DNA from: Phycisphaerales bacterium
GTDB taxonomy: Bacteria > Planctomycetota > Phycisphaerae > UBA1845 > UTPLA1
Assembly: GCA_022360095.1 (NCBI GenBank)
Contig: JAKSDK010000356.1
Span: forward strand, 1-64,000
Direction of reading: 5' to 3'
Length of the DNA stretch: 64,000 bases
Positions 26,601 to 35,881 of the stretch are shown here, piece after piece. The notes under the pieces were generated by a model. It was not told where the DNA came from. It made no database searches and worked only from the letters and a program-made list of their open reading frames with translations. Each line of letters starts with the position of its first letter. Positions within the stretch are counted from its first letter, which is position 1. Made by a program: the position numbers and the translations under genes.

Positions 26601-26730
26601 GTATTTTCGCATGCTTCGTAATTTGCCCGATCTGGCGTCGGATCTGGCGGCAAGGGGACGTAAGCAGGACGCCGCATTTTATGAGCGTCTAAGTCCTCCG
26701 GCCGCAAACGACACGAACCGACGACGGTAG
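23635..26730 (+). CDS. FG-GAP / ASPIC-UnbV / thioredoxin-like exported protein with in-frame UGA (candidate selenoprotein)
   Basis: 1031 codons from GTG 23635, with AGGAGG 6 bp upstream. Residues 1-22 are a signal peptide. Residues ~250-590 hold FG-GAP/VCBS repeats with Asp-rich calcium loops (DVNGDGLDD, DMNNDGDQD, DYDADGDLD, DYDNDGDPD, DYDLDGDFD, DFNNDGYDD). Codon 592 is TGA (25408-25410). The frame continues at once with SFFWRRVASQSP, more family sequence, an ASPIC/UnbV domain (~700-780) and a TlpA-like redoxin domain with WCRPC (Cys856, Cys859). TGA is used as a normal stop elsewhere in the window. Either UGA is read as selenocysteine or the gene carries a recent nonsense mutation; a frameshift is ruled out because both halves share one frame. 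Confidence 0.8.
25422..25438 (+). promoter_or_regulatory. bSECIS-like hairpin after the in-frame UGA
   Basis: GCG-U-CGC, loop GUU, GCG-U-CGC: two 3-bp stems separated by a U-U mismatch. The stem starts 12 nt after the UGA and the loop 19 nt after it, the same offsets as in E. coli fdhF as I recall that element, which also has an unpaired U in this place and a G-starting loop. An alternative 5-bp stem with loop GUC overlaps it. Confidence 0.4.
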
Positions 26731-26796
26731 CATGGCTTCCGTTCGAGAAGCAACCATCGCGGGACTTTGCCGGACCAGCGGCGGCGAGCGCACAAA

Positions 26797-26827
26797 AAAG
26801 CCCCGGGCAGGAATGCCCGGGGCTTTG
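26797..26827. terminator. Bidirectional terminator between convergent genes
   Basis: The arms AAAGCCCCGGGCA (26797-26809) and TGCCCGGGGCTTT (26814-26826) enclose GGAA. A run of A precedes and T follows, so it can act in both directions for the genes ending at 26730 and 26851. Confidence 0.75.
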
Positions 26828-26850
26828 TAATACTCAGTCATGCGATCTGT

Positions 26851-27828
26851 TTAACGTTCAGGCGAAAGAACATCAAAGTTGGCCACGTCATCCAGATTGC
26901 CGTAGATGCCGTCCTTACCGGCGCTCAGGATGATAAACCGATCGGACTTGACGGGGCGTGCTCTTTGAATGTTCAGTGAGCCCGTGGTGTAGGTCGTGGC
27001 TCGGAAGGAGCGAATGAACTCGGCGAAGTCGTTGGGGAGCACCGAGATGCCCATGCCGGCAGCGTCCATCATTCCATCGGGCGCGTCCGCGATTTTATGC
27101 GGTGAGTTTGTATAACTCGTGAAGAGCTGATTGTCCTGGCCGTCGAAGACACCGTCGCCGAATGCCGTCCCGGCCTGGGTTTGGATGATCGGAGTGTTCT
27201 GGTTGGCGGTCAGCGAGGCGCGATAGTAGAGAATGGGCCAGCCGAACTCGTCACGGAAGACGCGGCACAGCAAACCGTCAATCGTGGGTTGCACAATCGC
27301 GGGGTCTGGATATTGGCCGTCTCCATCTTCGGGCGGATCGTTTTCCGAGGTGACGCCGATGCCGTCCGGCGGGATGTAGGGCTGTCGTCGTTCGTTTGCC
27401 GAATCCCAGCGGTTGTATGGCGTGGGGTTGTTTGCCTGGGGTCCGACCAGAGGAGCCCGTGGGTCGTAGCCCAGGAAATCTCGGCCGACCAGGGCGTCAA
27501 GCAAAATGTGTGCACCTTGCAGCAAATCTGAACCACCGAGAGTCCCGACTTCCCAGGCCGTCATTTGATCCGTGCGAAGGCCTAATGCGTCCGTAAAGTC
27601 ATCGGCCCACAGGACGGCGTTGGAGGCAGGATAGTCTGTCTCATCGACGATGAAGTTCTCCAAGCCGACTTCCATGGCGTTGATTTGAGCCCGGACGGCT
27701 GTTTTCTTGGCCTGGTTTCGGGCGCTCGACAGCGCAGGCGTGAGGATGCCGATCAGCAACACGATGATCGCCATGACGGTCAGCAGTTCGATGAGGGTGA
27801 ATCCATTTCGTTTCTTCGAGATAGACAT
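26851..27828 (-). CDS. Type II secretion pseudopilin, GspG-like
   Basis: 325 residues from ATG 27828 (GGAG 7 bp upstream); the longer frame is non-coding leader. The N-terminus MSISKKRNGFTLIELLTVMA is a prepilin leader with G/F cleavage and Glu+5, followed by a ~20-residue hydrophobic helix. The early core (NQAKKTAVRAQINAMEVGLENF) matches GspG-type major pseudopilins, which form the short periplasmic pseudopilus. The remaining ~230 residues are much longer than classic GspG (~140) and hold date- or table-like loops of no known fold. It lies 263 bp downstream of the giant K-like gene, at the end of the secretion cluster. Confidence 0.85.
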   Translation of the reverse strand: MSISKKRNGFTLIELLTVMAIIVLLIGILTPALSSARNQAKKTAVRAQINAMEVGLENFIVDETDYPASNAVLWADDFTDALGLRTDQMTAWEVGTLGGSDLLQGAHILLDALVGRDFLGYDPRAPLVGPQANNPTPYNRWDSANERRQPYIPPDGIGVTSENDPPEDGDGQYPDPAIVQPTIDGLLCRVFRDEFGWPILYYRASLTANQNTPIIQTQAGTAFGDGVFDGQDNQLFTSYTNSPHKIADAPDGMMDAAGMGISVLPNDFAEFIRSFRATTYTTGSLNIQRARPVKSDRFIILSAGKDGIYGNLDDVANFDVLSPER

Positions 27829-28091
27829 AACAATTCTCCAGGTAGGTCGTTTGTATTTCCAAAGATGGAAATACGGGGGGTTATTCAATTTCCGTATCAG
27901 CAACCTCCCCCGTCCTTTGTTTGCTGGCAAGAGGGCATCTGCCTTCCGGTCGGCTCTCACTTCATCATAGCCCTAACCAGGTGTCCAGTAAAGCCTTGTC
28001 GACGCTAGGGCAGGGGGCGGCATGGTCCGTATTTCCCTCGAATCGGCCCGTTCGGCCTCATTCTCGTCGCGTGATTGAGAGATACAGGGGG

Positions 28092-31000
28092 TTATTTTGT
28101 GTCGTCCAGATAACTGCCGTCCGAGCGAGCCAGGATTCGAGGGAGGATCTTCACACGAAAACCCCCCGGACCGGCGGGGGCTTCCTGGAAACAAACGCTC
28201 CGGTCCAAGGTTACCTGGCTACGCTGAACGTAGTTACCGTCCTCGTCAATCAAGGCGATGTAAGCGGTGAAGCAATCGGAACGCGTCGTGTAAATATTCG
28301 TCCAGCGAGAGAGATACGTGTCACGGCCGCGGATGCCGCCGGCTTCAAGCGGATCCCCCACGGAGTCGGGAGGCGACAGAATCGGCACATAATCGGCGGT
28401 CTCGCTGTCGCGGCGATACCGGAAGTCCGGCGAGAAGAAATCGCCGCCGTCGTCACCGGGTGAGAATTCGGGCCCAAGCGCAGGTTCGTCGGCTCTGAAT
28501 TTGTGATAGGGCAAACGCAGCGTATTCTCCGCCCAGAAACGATCGACCTGAAACAGATGGTTTCTCGGCGCAAACGGATCCAGGTTGTCAATAATGGCTC
28601 TGTCGGCTCGCAGACCGGCCAATTCGATGACCTGGGCAAATGCGCCGCGCTGCATGACTGACGGACCTTGGCCAAGCCCGCGTTCGGCCAGGGCGACGAT
28701 CTGCGGAACACCGTCCGCATCGGGCAATCGCAACGGGACGGAACGGTTCTCACGAGCGGCGACGATGGCTGTCGGGAAATCCCAATAAAGCGGATTGTTC
28801 TCGTTATTGAACGTCTGCGCGGGGTTTTGGAGTATGCTCGGATCGGCGAGGACCTGCTCCGGCGACGTCGGGAGGTAAGACATGAACGGCCCGCTTCGAA
28901 GAACGGAGGCCGGCGCGGTGTTCAAGTTGACCCGGCCGGCGAGGCGGAACAGAACATCGTAGGCCTCGGTGGGATCGCTGAGGTCGGTGTTGCCGTCACC
29001 GTCATTGTCCACACTGTCGAACAGGTGCCCTTGGGTCGTGAGATAATCAAAGAGACGCCACGTCCAAGGCGGTTCCGAGGTTTTGTGCTCGAAATCCAGG
29101 CGGCCCGCGGCGACGCGCTCGATTTTGCGCTGGGGCAGGAGACCATTCGGAATGGTCGTCTCTTCGATTGTCCTGGCGAGCAGGTACGTCACAGGCAAAA
29201 CACGGTTCGGATCTTCTGCAGCGTCAAAAAGTGAGAGTGAGAACTGATTGAGCCTGGGGCCGAGCATGTACAAGCGACTGAGATCGGCGACGGAGTCAAA
29301 AGCTTCGAAAGGCTGGCCCGATTCGAAACCGTTCACCAGATCCACACCGCCGTTGCCGTCCGGCCGGACGAACCGCGGTTCGCCGCCGGGTTCGGTCAGC
29401 GACGTGAGGGTGGGCCAGATCGACTCCGGAATATTGTCATTCAGGTTGCTGAGAACGTCATTGGGTTTTCCGAGAGATTCATCATAGTTTCCGAATTCGG
29501 CGTTGTTGGGGGAGGGCACTTCGGTTTGGCCGTACGTGTGCCAACCGGTTGTGAAACGCCACCCCTTGGTGCTTCGTCGCAAAGAGAAAAAGTGCCTGTT
29601 CTGCTCGGCCAATTGATTGATACCTTGTCCGCGCGTGGCCCAAACGTTCCGGCCCGTGTCCGCGCCGGTGATCACGTCACCGGAGTGCTCAGGGCCGATG
29701 ACATCGAGCACATGATTGCGAGGATCAACCAGGTCGCCCGTGGGTGAATAGACAAGCTCCAGGCGGCCGTTGCCGTCGGTGGCGATTCTCAGAGGAGTCG
29801 CCGTGCTTCCATTCGTGTATGCACGTGCCTCGAATTGCGCCAGGTCATTGAGCGTGGGTTCGTGGATGCGCGACCCGCAGAAGACGAAATAATTTCCATG
29901 CCGGTCAGGTGTGATGTCATTGACCGCACCACCGTCGAGCATTTGTGTCTGCTGGATGGATGGGGCGGAGCCGACCGGGACAAAGTCGTTGAGCGGAATC
30001 CAAAGCGGGCCGCCGCTTGCATCGGCGCCGGGCGCGTGGAAATAAAGATTGTCGGTGGAGACCGACCAACCGGGTGGCACAAAAAGCTCGAATGCGAAAT
30101 ACCATTTGTCGCTCTGATTGTTGTTAGGGGCCGGAACCTCGTTTTCCTTCAGGAAGGCAAAAGCCTCGGTGAAGAACGGCTGTTTCTCGATGCCGTAAAC
30201 ATACTGGCCGGGCAGCCCGGGAACCTCGAGAATCGTGGGGACGCCGTCGGAGTCGCGATAATCCACGAGATTGACGGCGAACTGCCAGGCGAGATAAAGA
30301 CGATTGAGCGAAGCGTTCGAAGCCAACGAATCGGACAACGGCATGATCTGATAGCGATCGACGCCATCGAGTGCCAGATACATGGCCGCGGCCATGTAAC
30401 GGAGAAAGTCGCCCTTGGCATCGAGAGGATCATCGACCGAGCCCATGTTGATGTCGATCGGGTGGACGCGGGCCCAGTCCGGCGGGAGACGGCCGTCCGG
30501 AACCGTGAGCTGATCCACCAGCGAGCAAGATGTACAAACACCGACGAGATCCTGTGGGCGATTCGGATCGGTGAGCAGCGGCGACGACGCGGGAATGAGG
30601 ACCGGCCAGTTCATGCCCAGGTTCCAGAGTTGGAGCAGGCGGTCGTCGACCGTGGCGGCGGGCGCGGGCGACGCGACCGAAGCGATATCCGGGGGAGGCG
30701 CGACGTCGACATTGACGGTGGTCAACATCGGACGCTTCACGGCCAGCGACTGGTCTTCATCCAGAAGTTGACGCCAACCCGCATTGCTGCCGACGGAGTA
30801 GCCTTCGTACGTCGTCACAGAACCCGTCGGCTGATAATTTGCATTCAAACGGTTCCAACGAGCATCGCGATTGACCGGGATGTTATAGTGAAACGCATTG
30901 GTGTCCGTGTCGAATAAAACGTTGCGGGACCAGAGCATCGTGCCGGGCAGGGCGACGTCAATGGTGCGGTAGTCGTTGGCTGCCCGGTTGTCGGCTCTGC

Positions 31001-32402
31001 GGTCGTATCTTACGAGCATGTTTCGGTGGCGAAGAGAAGCCTCTTCCGTCAGACCGTAAAGATTGTATCGCTGCGAAAAATCAGGCAAGCCCCCAAGCAA
31101 AACCCGTCGGACGACGTCAAAGTCGTGGCGGACCGGATCAGGATTCGGGATGACGTTGTTCGAGCGGTAGTCCGCGAGGTTGGCGGTTCGAGCGGTGCTG
31201 AACCAGTCTTGACGGTGAACAACGTTTTCCAGAAGAAACTCCGTTGTGCTGCGCCCACGACGCTGAAGACCCGGCGTTGCCTCATCAAATGTGAGATCAC
31301 CGCCCGGCAAGGTAAAGGCCGATGCCGTGTTGACATTCAACATCCCGGCATGGTCCACGATCCGAATGGCGGCGTAGAGACGGCGGGGACGATTGGGATC
31401 GGGGCTGTCAAGTTCAATGGGAAAACTGATCGGCGAATCCGGACAACCGTCGCCGTCAGCATCGTAGAGATCCACCTCGCCATCGAGGTTGGTGTCGAAG
31501 TAGGGAAACTGCGGGATAAGACCGACCAGCGTGGGGTCCGAGGAGAGTTGAATGCCCAATTGCGCTTGATGGCCGGGGCCGTTCCAAAGCTCACGGGCCG
31601 CCCGGATGGTGACGTTTGTCGTCGAGCCTGGGATCAGTTCGCCGGAAAAGAGAGGCGGCGGCGTCTGTAGAATTTTAATGTCGGTCAGCTTGGAGGGTCC
31701 GTAACGCACCAGGGTGTTGATCGCCGGCGTGAAGTCCCGTGAATTCCCGGCCCACATGAAGGGATTCACCGCTTGTGTGACGCCGGCGGTCGGAGTGAAC
31801 GACAGGGGCTTGCTGATATCCGTGCCAAGGTAAGACACATATTGCCAGGCGAGGACGTTGTCCTCGACGGTCGGTGTGGGGCTCAGAGGATCAATGACCG
31901 TCGGCACCTGGTCCGAACAGACCACGATATTAATCCCGTCCGTTTCGCAAAAGAAATGGGGCATGCTCGAAGCCAGCCAGCGATCAACGTTCGGGTGGTC
32001 GAACGGTTCATTGTTTTCGCGAAGATCGAGCGGGTTGAGCAAATTGCCGAAAAAGTCACGAGATTCGCTCGAAAGCGCACCGGATAACGGCCTGCTCGAA
32101 TCGACACTCGGATCGCTTGGCGAGGCGGCCCAGATGTCGTCGTACAGAACATCAAGAACGATTCGAATGGCGCCGTCCATAACCACCTGATTGGAGGTCG
32201 AGGCGGATTGGAGGTTCACCCGCTTGAACTCGCCGTGCGTCTTGGCGATCAACGCCAAACCGACCAAACCGATCAGTGCAAGAACGCCCAGGACGAAGAC
32301 CATGACCGTGCCTCGACGGCGGCGGTCGTGGCGAACTTGCATGCCCGTGATGCGCCGGGGCAGGCCGTCCATCGAAGAAGTATCTTGTTGGCTGCGTTGC
32401 AT
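28092..32402 (-). CDS. Giant GspK/PilX-like secretion protein
   Basis: 1436 residues, against ~320 for ordinary GspK. Residues ~30-52 (RRRGTVMVFVLGVLALIGLV) form the N-terminal membrane helix after a basic leader, with no clean prepilin cleavage site. Two NTA-type helix-hairpin-helix motifs typical of GspK are present (LNVNTASAF and GRVNLNTAPASVL). Between them are long insertions rich in Pro, Asn and Asp, including DNDGDGNTDLSDP-type loops. GspK caps the pseudopilus tip with H, I and J, all encoded just upstream. The start is uncertain; ATG at 32372 or 32342 would also fit. Confidence 0.75.
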   Translation of the reverse strand: MQRSQQDTSSMDGLPRRITGMQVRHDRRRRGTVMVFVLGVLALIGLVGLALIAKTHGEFKRVNLQSASTSNQVVMDGAIRIVLDVLYDDIWAASPSDPSVDSSRPLSGALSSESRDFFGNLLNPLDLRENNEPFDHPNVDRWLASSMPHFFCETDGINIVVCSDQVPTVIDPLSPTPTVEDNVLAWQYVSYLGTDISKPLSFTPTAGVTQAVNPFMWAGNSRDFTPAINTLVRYGPSKLTDIKILQTPPPLFSGELIPGSTTNVTIRAARELWNGPGHQAQLGIQLSSDPTLVGLIPQFPYFDTNLDGEVDLYDADGDGCPDSPISFPIELDSPDPNRPRRLYAAIRIVDHAGMLNVNTASAFTLPGGDLTFDEATPGLQRRGRSTTEFLLENVVHRQDWFSTARTANLADYRSNNVIPNPDPVRHDFDVVRRVLLGGLPDFSQRYNLYGLTEEASLRHRNMLVRYDRRADNRAANDYRTIDVALPGTMLWSRNVLFDTDTNAFHYNIPVNRDARWNRLNANYQPTGSVTTYEGYSVGSNAGWRQLLDEDQSLAVKRPMLTTVNVDVAPPPDIASVASPAPAATVDDRLLQLWNLGMNWPVLIPASSPLLTDPNRPQDLVGVCTSCSLVDQLTVPDGRLPPDWARVHPIDINMGSVDDPLDAKGDFLRYMAAAMYLALDGVDRYQIMPLSDSLASNASLNRLYLAWQFAVNLVDYRDSDGVPTILEVPGLPGQYVYGIEKQPFFTEAFAFLKENEVPAPNNNQSDKWYFAFELFVPPGWSVSTDNLYFHAPGADASGGPLWIPLNDFVPVGSAPSIQQTQMLDGGAVNDITPDRHGNYFVFCGSRIHEPTLNDLAQFEARAYTNGSTATPLRIATDGNGRLELVYSPTGDLVDPRNHVLDVIGPEHSGDVITGADTGRNVWATRGQGINQLAEQNRHFFSLRRSTKGWRFTTGWHTYGQTEVPSPNNAEFGNYDESLGKPNDVLSNLNDNIPESIWPTLTSLTEPGGEPRFVRPDGNGGVDLVNGFESGQPFEAFDSVADLSRLYMLGPRLNQFSLSLFDAAEDPNRVLPVTYLLARTIEETTIPNGLLPQRKIERVAAGRLDFEHKTSEPPWTWRLFDYLTTQGHLFDSVDNDGDGNTDLSDPTEAYDVLFRLAGRVNLNTAPASVLRSGPFMSYLPTSPEQVLADPSILQNPAQTFNNENNPLYWDFPTAIVAARENRSVPLRLPDADGVPQIVALAERGLGQGPSVMQRGAFAQVIELAGLRADRAIIDNLDPFAPRNHLFQVDRFWAENTLRLPYHKFRADEPALGPEFSPGDDGGDFFSPDFRYRRDSETADYVPILSPPDSVGDPLEAGGIRGRDTYLSRWTNIYTTRSDCFTAYIALIDEDGNYVQRSQVTLDRSVCFQEAPAGPGGFRVKILPRILARSDGSYLDDTK

Positions 32403-32465
32403 CGAGCGTTATCTCCAGGTGTCATGGTAGGGTGACACCAAAAGTCCGGCACAAGGCCGTGGGAT

Positions 32466-33917
32466 CTAGGGCACGGCCACGACAATCGAGAACTGCCGGC
32501 CAAACTGAGTGACCAGCACCGGGTCGTCGTTCCCGTCCGGGTCCACGTCAGCGTCTTCATCCAGGTCGATCTCCGCGGAGTTTTTGAGGCGATTGCCTGA
32601 ATCGTAAATCCGATAGGTGAATCGCAACGCCTTGGGGCGATGCTGCCATGTATCAGCTCGCCAGATTGCGCGGTAATGCGTGCTTGCATCAGGGCCGACC
32701 ACGTTGGACCATTCGATCTTGTCACGAAACGTGTCAATTTCGGCCTGCGTGCTGTCCGCGAAAGAACCGTTGCCATAGTCGATTACGTCCTGACGCCGAC
32801 GGGCAATGTAGGGAAGTTGACTGCTGTTGTTGCCGACGTTGTGGACGTCGTCGAGGAAGTTTCCGTCAACGTCGAAAGCGGGGTCCGGCCGCAGGCCGAA
32901 CCAACGCGTGCGAATATCTCCGTCGGGAGTCGTCGGATCGAGGTCGGGGCCGAGCGGATCGATACGGCGGCCGTCGGTCCATTCGATTTGAAAGTCGGCC
33001 AGATGCGGAATGAAATTCGAACCGCTTCGATTGTAGAAATCAGCATTGTTCGCGTTCAACGAGGCCGTGCGCGGGGCGATGCTCGGCTGCCAGAGCGAAG
33101 CGATGGACGGGTTCGCCGGATCGTCCGTGAGAGACTGTTCAAGAATGATCTGGCCGATGGTCTGGGCGTTGGCGAGACGAACGCTGCCGGGCGGCGAATA
33201 AATGACATCCATCTTGCCTTCGAAAAAGTTGGTGTCCAACGTACCGCTTGTGTCGTTGAGCATTCTGCCGGGGTTCGTCAATTCATCCACGGTGGGCGGA
33301 AGCCAGCTGGCATCCGGAGGAGAAGCCAGGTCCAACGTCAGCAGGATCGAGCGATGGACGAAAACCCATTCCGAGGCGGTCAACGAAACGCTCAACGGGT
33401 CCATATCGTCGTTCAAAACCTGCGCACGTGGAGGTGAGGATTTTTTGGAAAGCGGTATTCCGGGACCGAAATAGACCAGCGCCTCAGAACTACTCGTCGG
33501 GCCACGGGTGAACTGCACCGGATCGCCTCGAACGGGATCGGTGAACGACTGGTATTCATCGACGTCACCCTGAGTCAAAAAAACGAGACGATCATGACGG
33601 AGCCGCTTGAATCTCGGCCCGCCGGGGGCTTCCTGTCGCGCCCTGGTCGGGGCGGGAGAATCAATGACTAACAGGTAGGGCGCGATTTTCTGCATTTGGT
33701 CGGACAGGGTTGCGCCCAGGGCCCCGGACGAGGCGATGACATCGGCATTGGCGGCGGCACGGGCCGCGGCATCCGATGAGATCCTGAAAATCTGAGAAAT
33801 CGTCACGATCACCACCACCAACAAACCGACTGAAACAAGAAGCTCGACCAGCGTGAAGGCGTTGTGACGCAGGTCTCCGATCCGAGATCGTCTCTTTTTT
33901 TGCGGCCACCGCCTCAT
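32466..33917 (-). CDS. Pseudopilin, GspJ/PilW-like
   Basis: 483 residues. The ATG at 33917 overlaps the upstream stop as ATGA. The leader MRRWPQKKRRSRIGDLRHNA is followed by FTLVELLVSVGLLVVVIV, a type IV prepilin helix with Glu+5. The next segment (SQIFRISSDAAARAAANAD) resembles the GspJ/PilW minor pseudopilins. The body is long for the family, with aromatic and Pro-rich loops. Minor pseudopilin J joins I and K at the pseudopilus tip. Part of the minus-strand operon. Confidence 0.8.
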   Translation of the reverse strand: MRRWPQKKRRSRIGDLRHNAFTLVELLVSVGLLVVVIVTISQIFRISSDAAARAAANADVIASSGALGATLSDQMQKIAPYLLVIDSPAPTRARQEAPGGPRFKRLRHDRLVFLTQGDVDEYQSFTDPVRGDPVQFTRGPTSSSEALVYFGPGIPLSKKSSPPRAQVLNDDMDPLSVSLTASEWVFVHRSILLTLDLASPPDASWLPPTVDELTNPGRMLNDTSGTLDTNFFEGKMDVIYSPPGSVRLANAQTIGQIILEQSLTDDPANPSIASLWQPSIAPRTASLNANNADFYNRSGSNFIPHLADFQIEWTDGRRIDPLGPDLDPTTPDGDIRTRWFGLRPDPAFDVDGNFLDDVHNVGNNSSQLPYIARRRQDVIDYGNGSFADSTQAEIDTFRDKIEWSNVVGPDASTHYRAIWRADTWQHRPKALRFTYRIYDSGNRLKNSAEIDLDEDADVDPDGNDDPVLVTQFGRQFSIVVAVP

Positions 33918-34951
33918 AGGGACACCTTCCATTCGAGCAGGGGCGAATCCGTCGAGTTCCTGGGAGGTGGGAACAGCCAGACATCAAAGCCGAAATTGTT
34001 GTCGCCCGTATCGGCGGGATCATTCGTCCCAATCTCGAAGAGGTCTTCCAGAACCTGGACGCCGACGACGCCGTTGTTGTCTTCGATCGGATAAGCCACG
34101 GTCAGAATGCGCCCGGCCGGCACGGTCGGAAGCGGAGCGGCGTCGGCACATGTGTGCCCGTGGATCATGATTTTCGAACCGGGCGGCGCCAACCGGGGAA
34201 GCATCGAACTGAGGCCCGGAATGTAAAGGGCGTTCGCATATGGCGCGGCGCTGAATCGGGCGACGGTGACACGCCAGGGAATCGGAAAACGCTGCGGTTC
34301 GGAAATCAATGGTGTCGGATTAAGCGTCGGAAACTGGACGGTGAGATCCTGCTTGAAGTAACTTTGATTGCGTCGCTGTTTGCAGACCGCCGCCGTAAAG
34401 CTTTTGGAACCGTTGGCCAACTGGCGATAGAAACCATACCAGATCAACCGGTTTGGAGCCTCTTGAGCACGTCTGTCGTTGAAGGGCGCGATCCGATCGC
34501 TGAGGACGTCGGTGCCGAAAAGTTGAAGTTCAGAGAAGGAACCGATCGGTAACGAAGCTGCGGGACGGCCGTTGACCAGCGCGACGTAACGCGTCAGATC
34601 GACCCAAGTGCCTCCGACTTCAAGGTTGGCAAAGGGCATCAGATGCCAGTGCGAATCATTGCCGGAGACCAGAAAACTCTGGTCAAACCAGAGTCGGTTC
34701 GTATCGAGCCGATTGTGAAGCATGGCCTTGGACCGGGAGACCATGTCCAGAGCCTGTGCCCGATCGGCGCTCTCTCGATGTTGTGCCAGCGCGACGGGGA
34801 AGATCGCCGCGATCATGATCAGACCGATTCCAAGAATGCTGACGGCGATTCCCGTTTCCAGCAACGAGACGGCACGTCGGAGATGACCGATTTGCGCGCG
34901 CGCCTTCCGGGGAAGCGAAAGCGGGGTGAACTGGAATCGTACGCGTGTCAC
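33914..34951 (-). CDS. Pseudopilin, GspI/PilV-like
   Basis: 345 residues. I choose GTG 34951, one base after the upstream stop, with GGGAG about 9 bp before it; a longer frame would overlap that gene by 90 bp. The prepilin segment RRAVSLLETGIAVSILGIGL has Glu at the +5-type position, then IMIAAIFPVALAQHRESADR, as in GspI/PilV. Minor pseudopilin I starts tip assembly. Between the H-like and J-like genes, the usual order of H-I-J-K operons. Confidence 0.75.
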   Translation of the reverse strand: MTRVRFQFTPLSLPRKARAQIGHLRRAVSLLETGIAVSILGIGLIMIAAIFPVALAQHRESADRAQALDMVSRSKAMLHNRLDTNRLWFDQSFLVSGNDSHWHLMPFANLEVGGTWVDLTRYVALVNGRPAASLPIGSFSELQLFGTDVLSDRIAPFNDRRAQEAPNRLIWYGFYRQLANGSKSFTAAVCKQRRNQSYFKQDLTVQFPTLNPTPLISEPQRFPIPWRVTVARFSAAPYANALYIPGLSSMLPRLAPPGSKIMIHGHTCADAAPLPTVPAGRILTVAYPIEDNNGVVGVQVLEDLFEIGTNDPADTGDNNFGFDVWLFPPPRNSTDSPLLEWKVSL

Positions 34952-34952
34952 G

Positions 34953-35870
34953 TCAAGGAGCTCCCGCAAGTTTTTGGCCGGAGAAGCGGTCCAGGACCAC
35001 CGTGTCGGCGAATTGAACAAATCGACCACTGGGGCGCGTTTCAAACAGCCAGTTGTTCACCAGGTTGGCTGCCGTCGGCACGGAACCGACCGCGGCATCC
35101 ATTTTCGTCTTGTCGGAGATGATAAATCCACGCGTTGAGGTAATGGCGGTGTCGCTACTCGTCACCAGCGCTCCGCTTTTGAGCAGCGCCATGTCCGGGG
35201 ACTCATCATCCAGACGGTTACGCTCGTTGACCGGTCGAAGCAGGCCATTGCGAAAGCGGTAGGATCGAGTGGCGATGCGACGTGTACGTGTGACCAGTTT
35301 GCCGTTTTCATCGAAGCAAAACGCCGCCCAGATCAGATTGTCGAGATTGGAATCGCCGGGACTCGTGGACCGGACCGGCGTGTTGTCGCTATCGACATCC
35401 GCATAATCAATCGGATGCACGGCAACGATCGGATCACCATCGTTGTCGATCGGAAGCGCCGCCGAACCGTCCAGCACCGGCGCGTGGACATAACCGTCGG
35501 ACAGATCCGGATTCGAGCCGTCGTTGTCGGAGTAGGGGTCCCAAAGGCCGCCGTGTTTGGGAGGATTCAGGTGCCAGATTTCGAACCTGCCGTTATAGGG
35601 ATTGACGACGAGCATGGTTTCGATGTGGTTGGCAACGGCATAGTTTCGGGCAATGTTGGAATACGTGACCACGGCGTTCTTTGCTTGCGCCAGAACACTG
35701 CTTTGTTGAAAGCCGCGAAAGGCGACCGTGCCGGCGGCGAGCAGGACCGCAGTGATCGATATGACCACCGCCCATTCGACAAGCGTGAAACCGCGAGTGC
35801 GACATCGGCCGGTCAAGGTTGTCCGCCGTCGCGGCGGGGCCTCATTGGGTTGTCCACGATATCGGGGCAT
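34953..35870 (-). CDS. Pseudopilin, GspH-like
   Basis: 305 residues from ATG 35870, with AGGAG 8 bp upstream. After a basic leader comes RGFTLVEWAVVISITAVLLA, a prepilin helix with G/F cleavage and Glu+5. The following FRGFQQSSVLAQAKNAVVTY fits GspH/FimT-type minor pseudopilins. The first of the H-I-J-K run, 11 bp after the gene before it. Confidence 0.8.
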   Translation of the reverse strand: MPRYRGQPNEAPPRRRTTLTGRCRTRGFTLVEWAVVISITAVLLAAGTVAFRGFQQSSVLAQAKNAVVTYSNIARNYAVANHIETMLVVNPYNGRFEIWHLNPPKHGGLWDPYSDNDGSNPDLSDGYVHAPVLDGSAALPIDNDGDPIVAVHPIDYADVDSDNTPVRSTSPGDSNLDNLIWAAFCFDENGKLVTRTRRIATRSYRFRNGLLRPVNERNRLDDESPDMALLKSGALVTSSDTAITSTRGFIISDKTKMDAAVGSVPTAANLVNNWLFETRPSGRFVQFADTVVLDRFSGQKLAGAP

Positions 35871-35881
35871 CCCTTTCACTC

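Noticed and set aside
25447-26730. Separate gene starting after the UGA
   Set aside because: No ribosome site before the GTG, and it would begin in the middle of conserved family sequence; better read as the second half of one gene.
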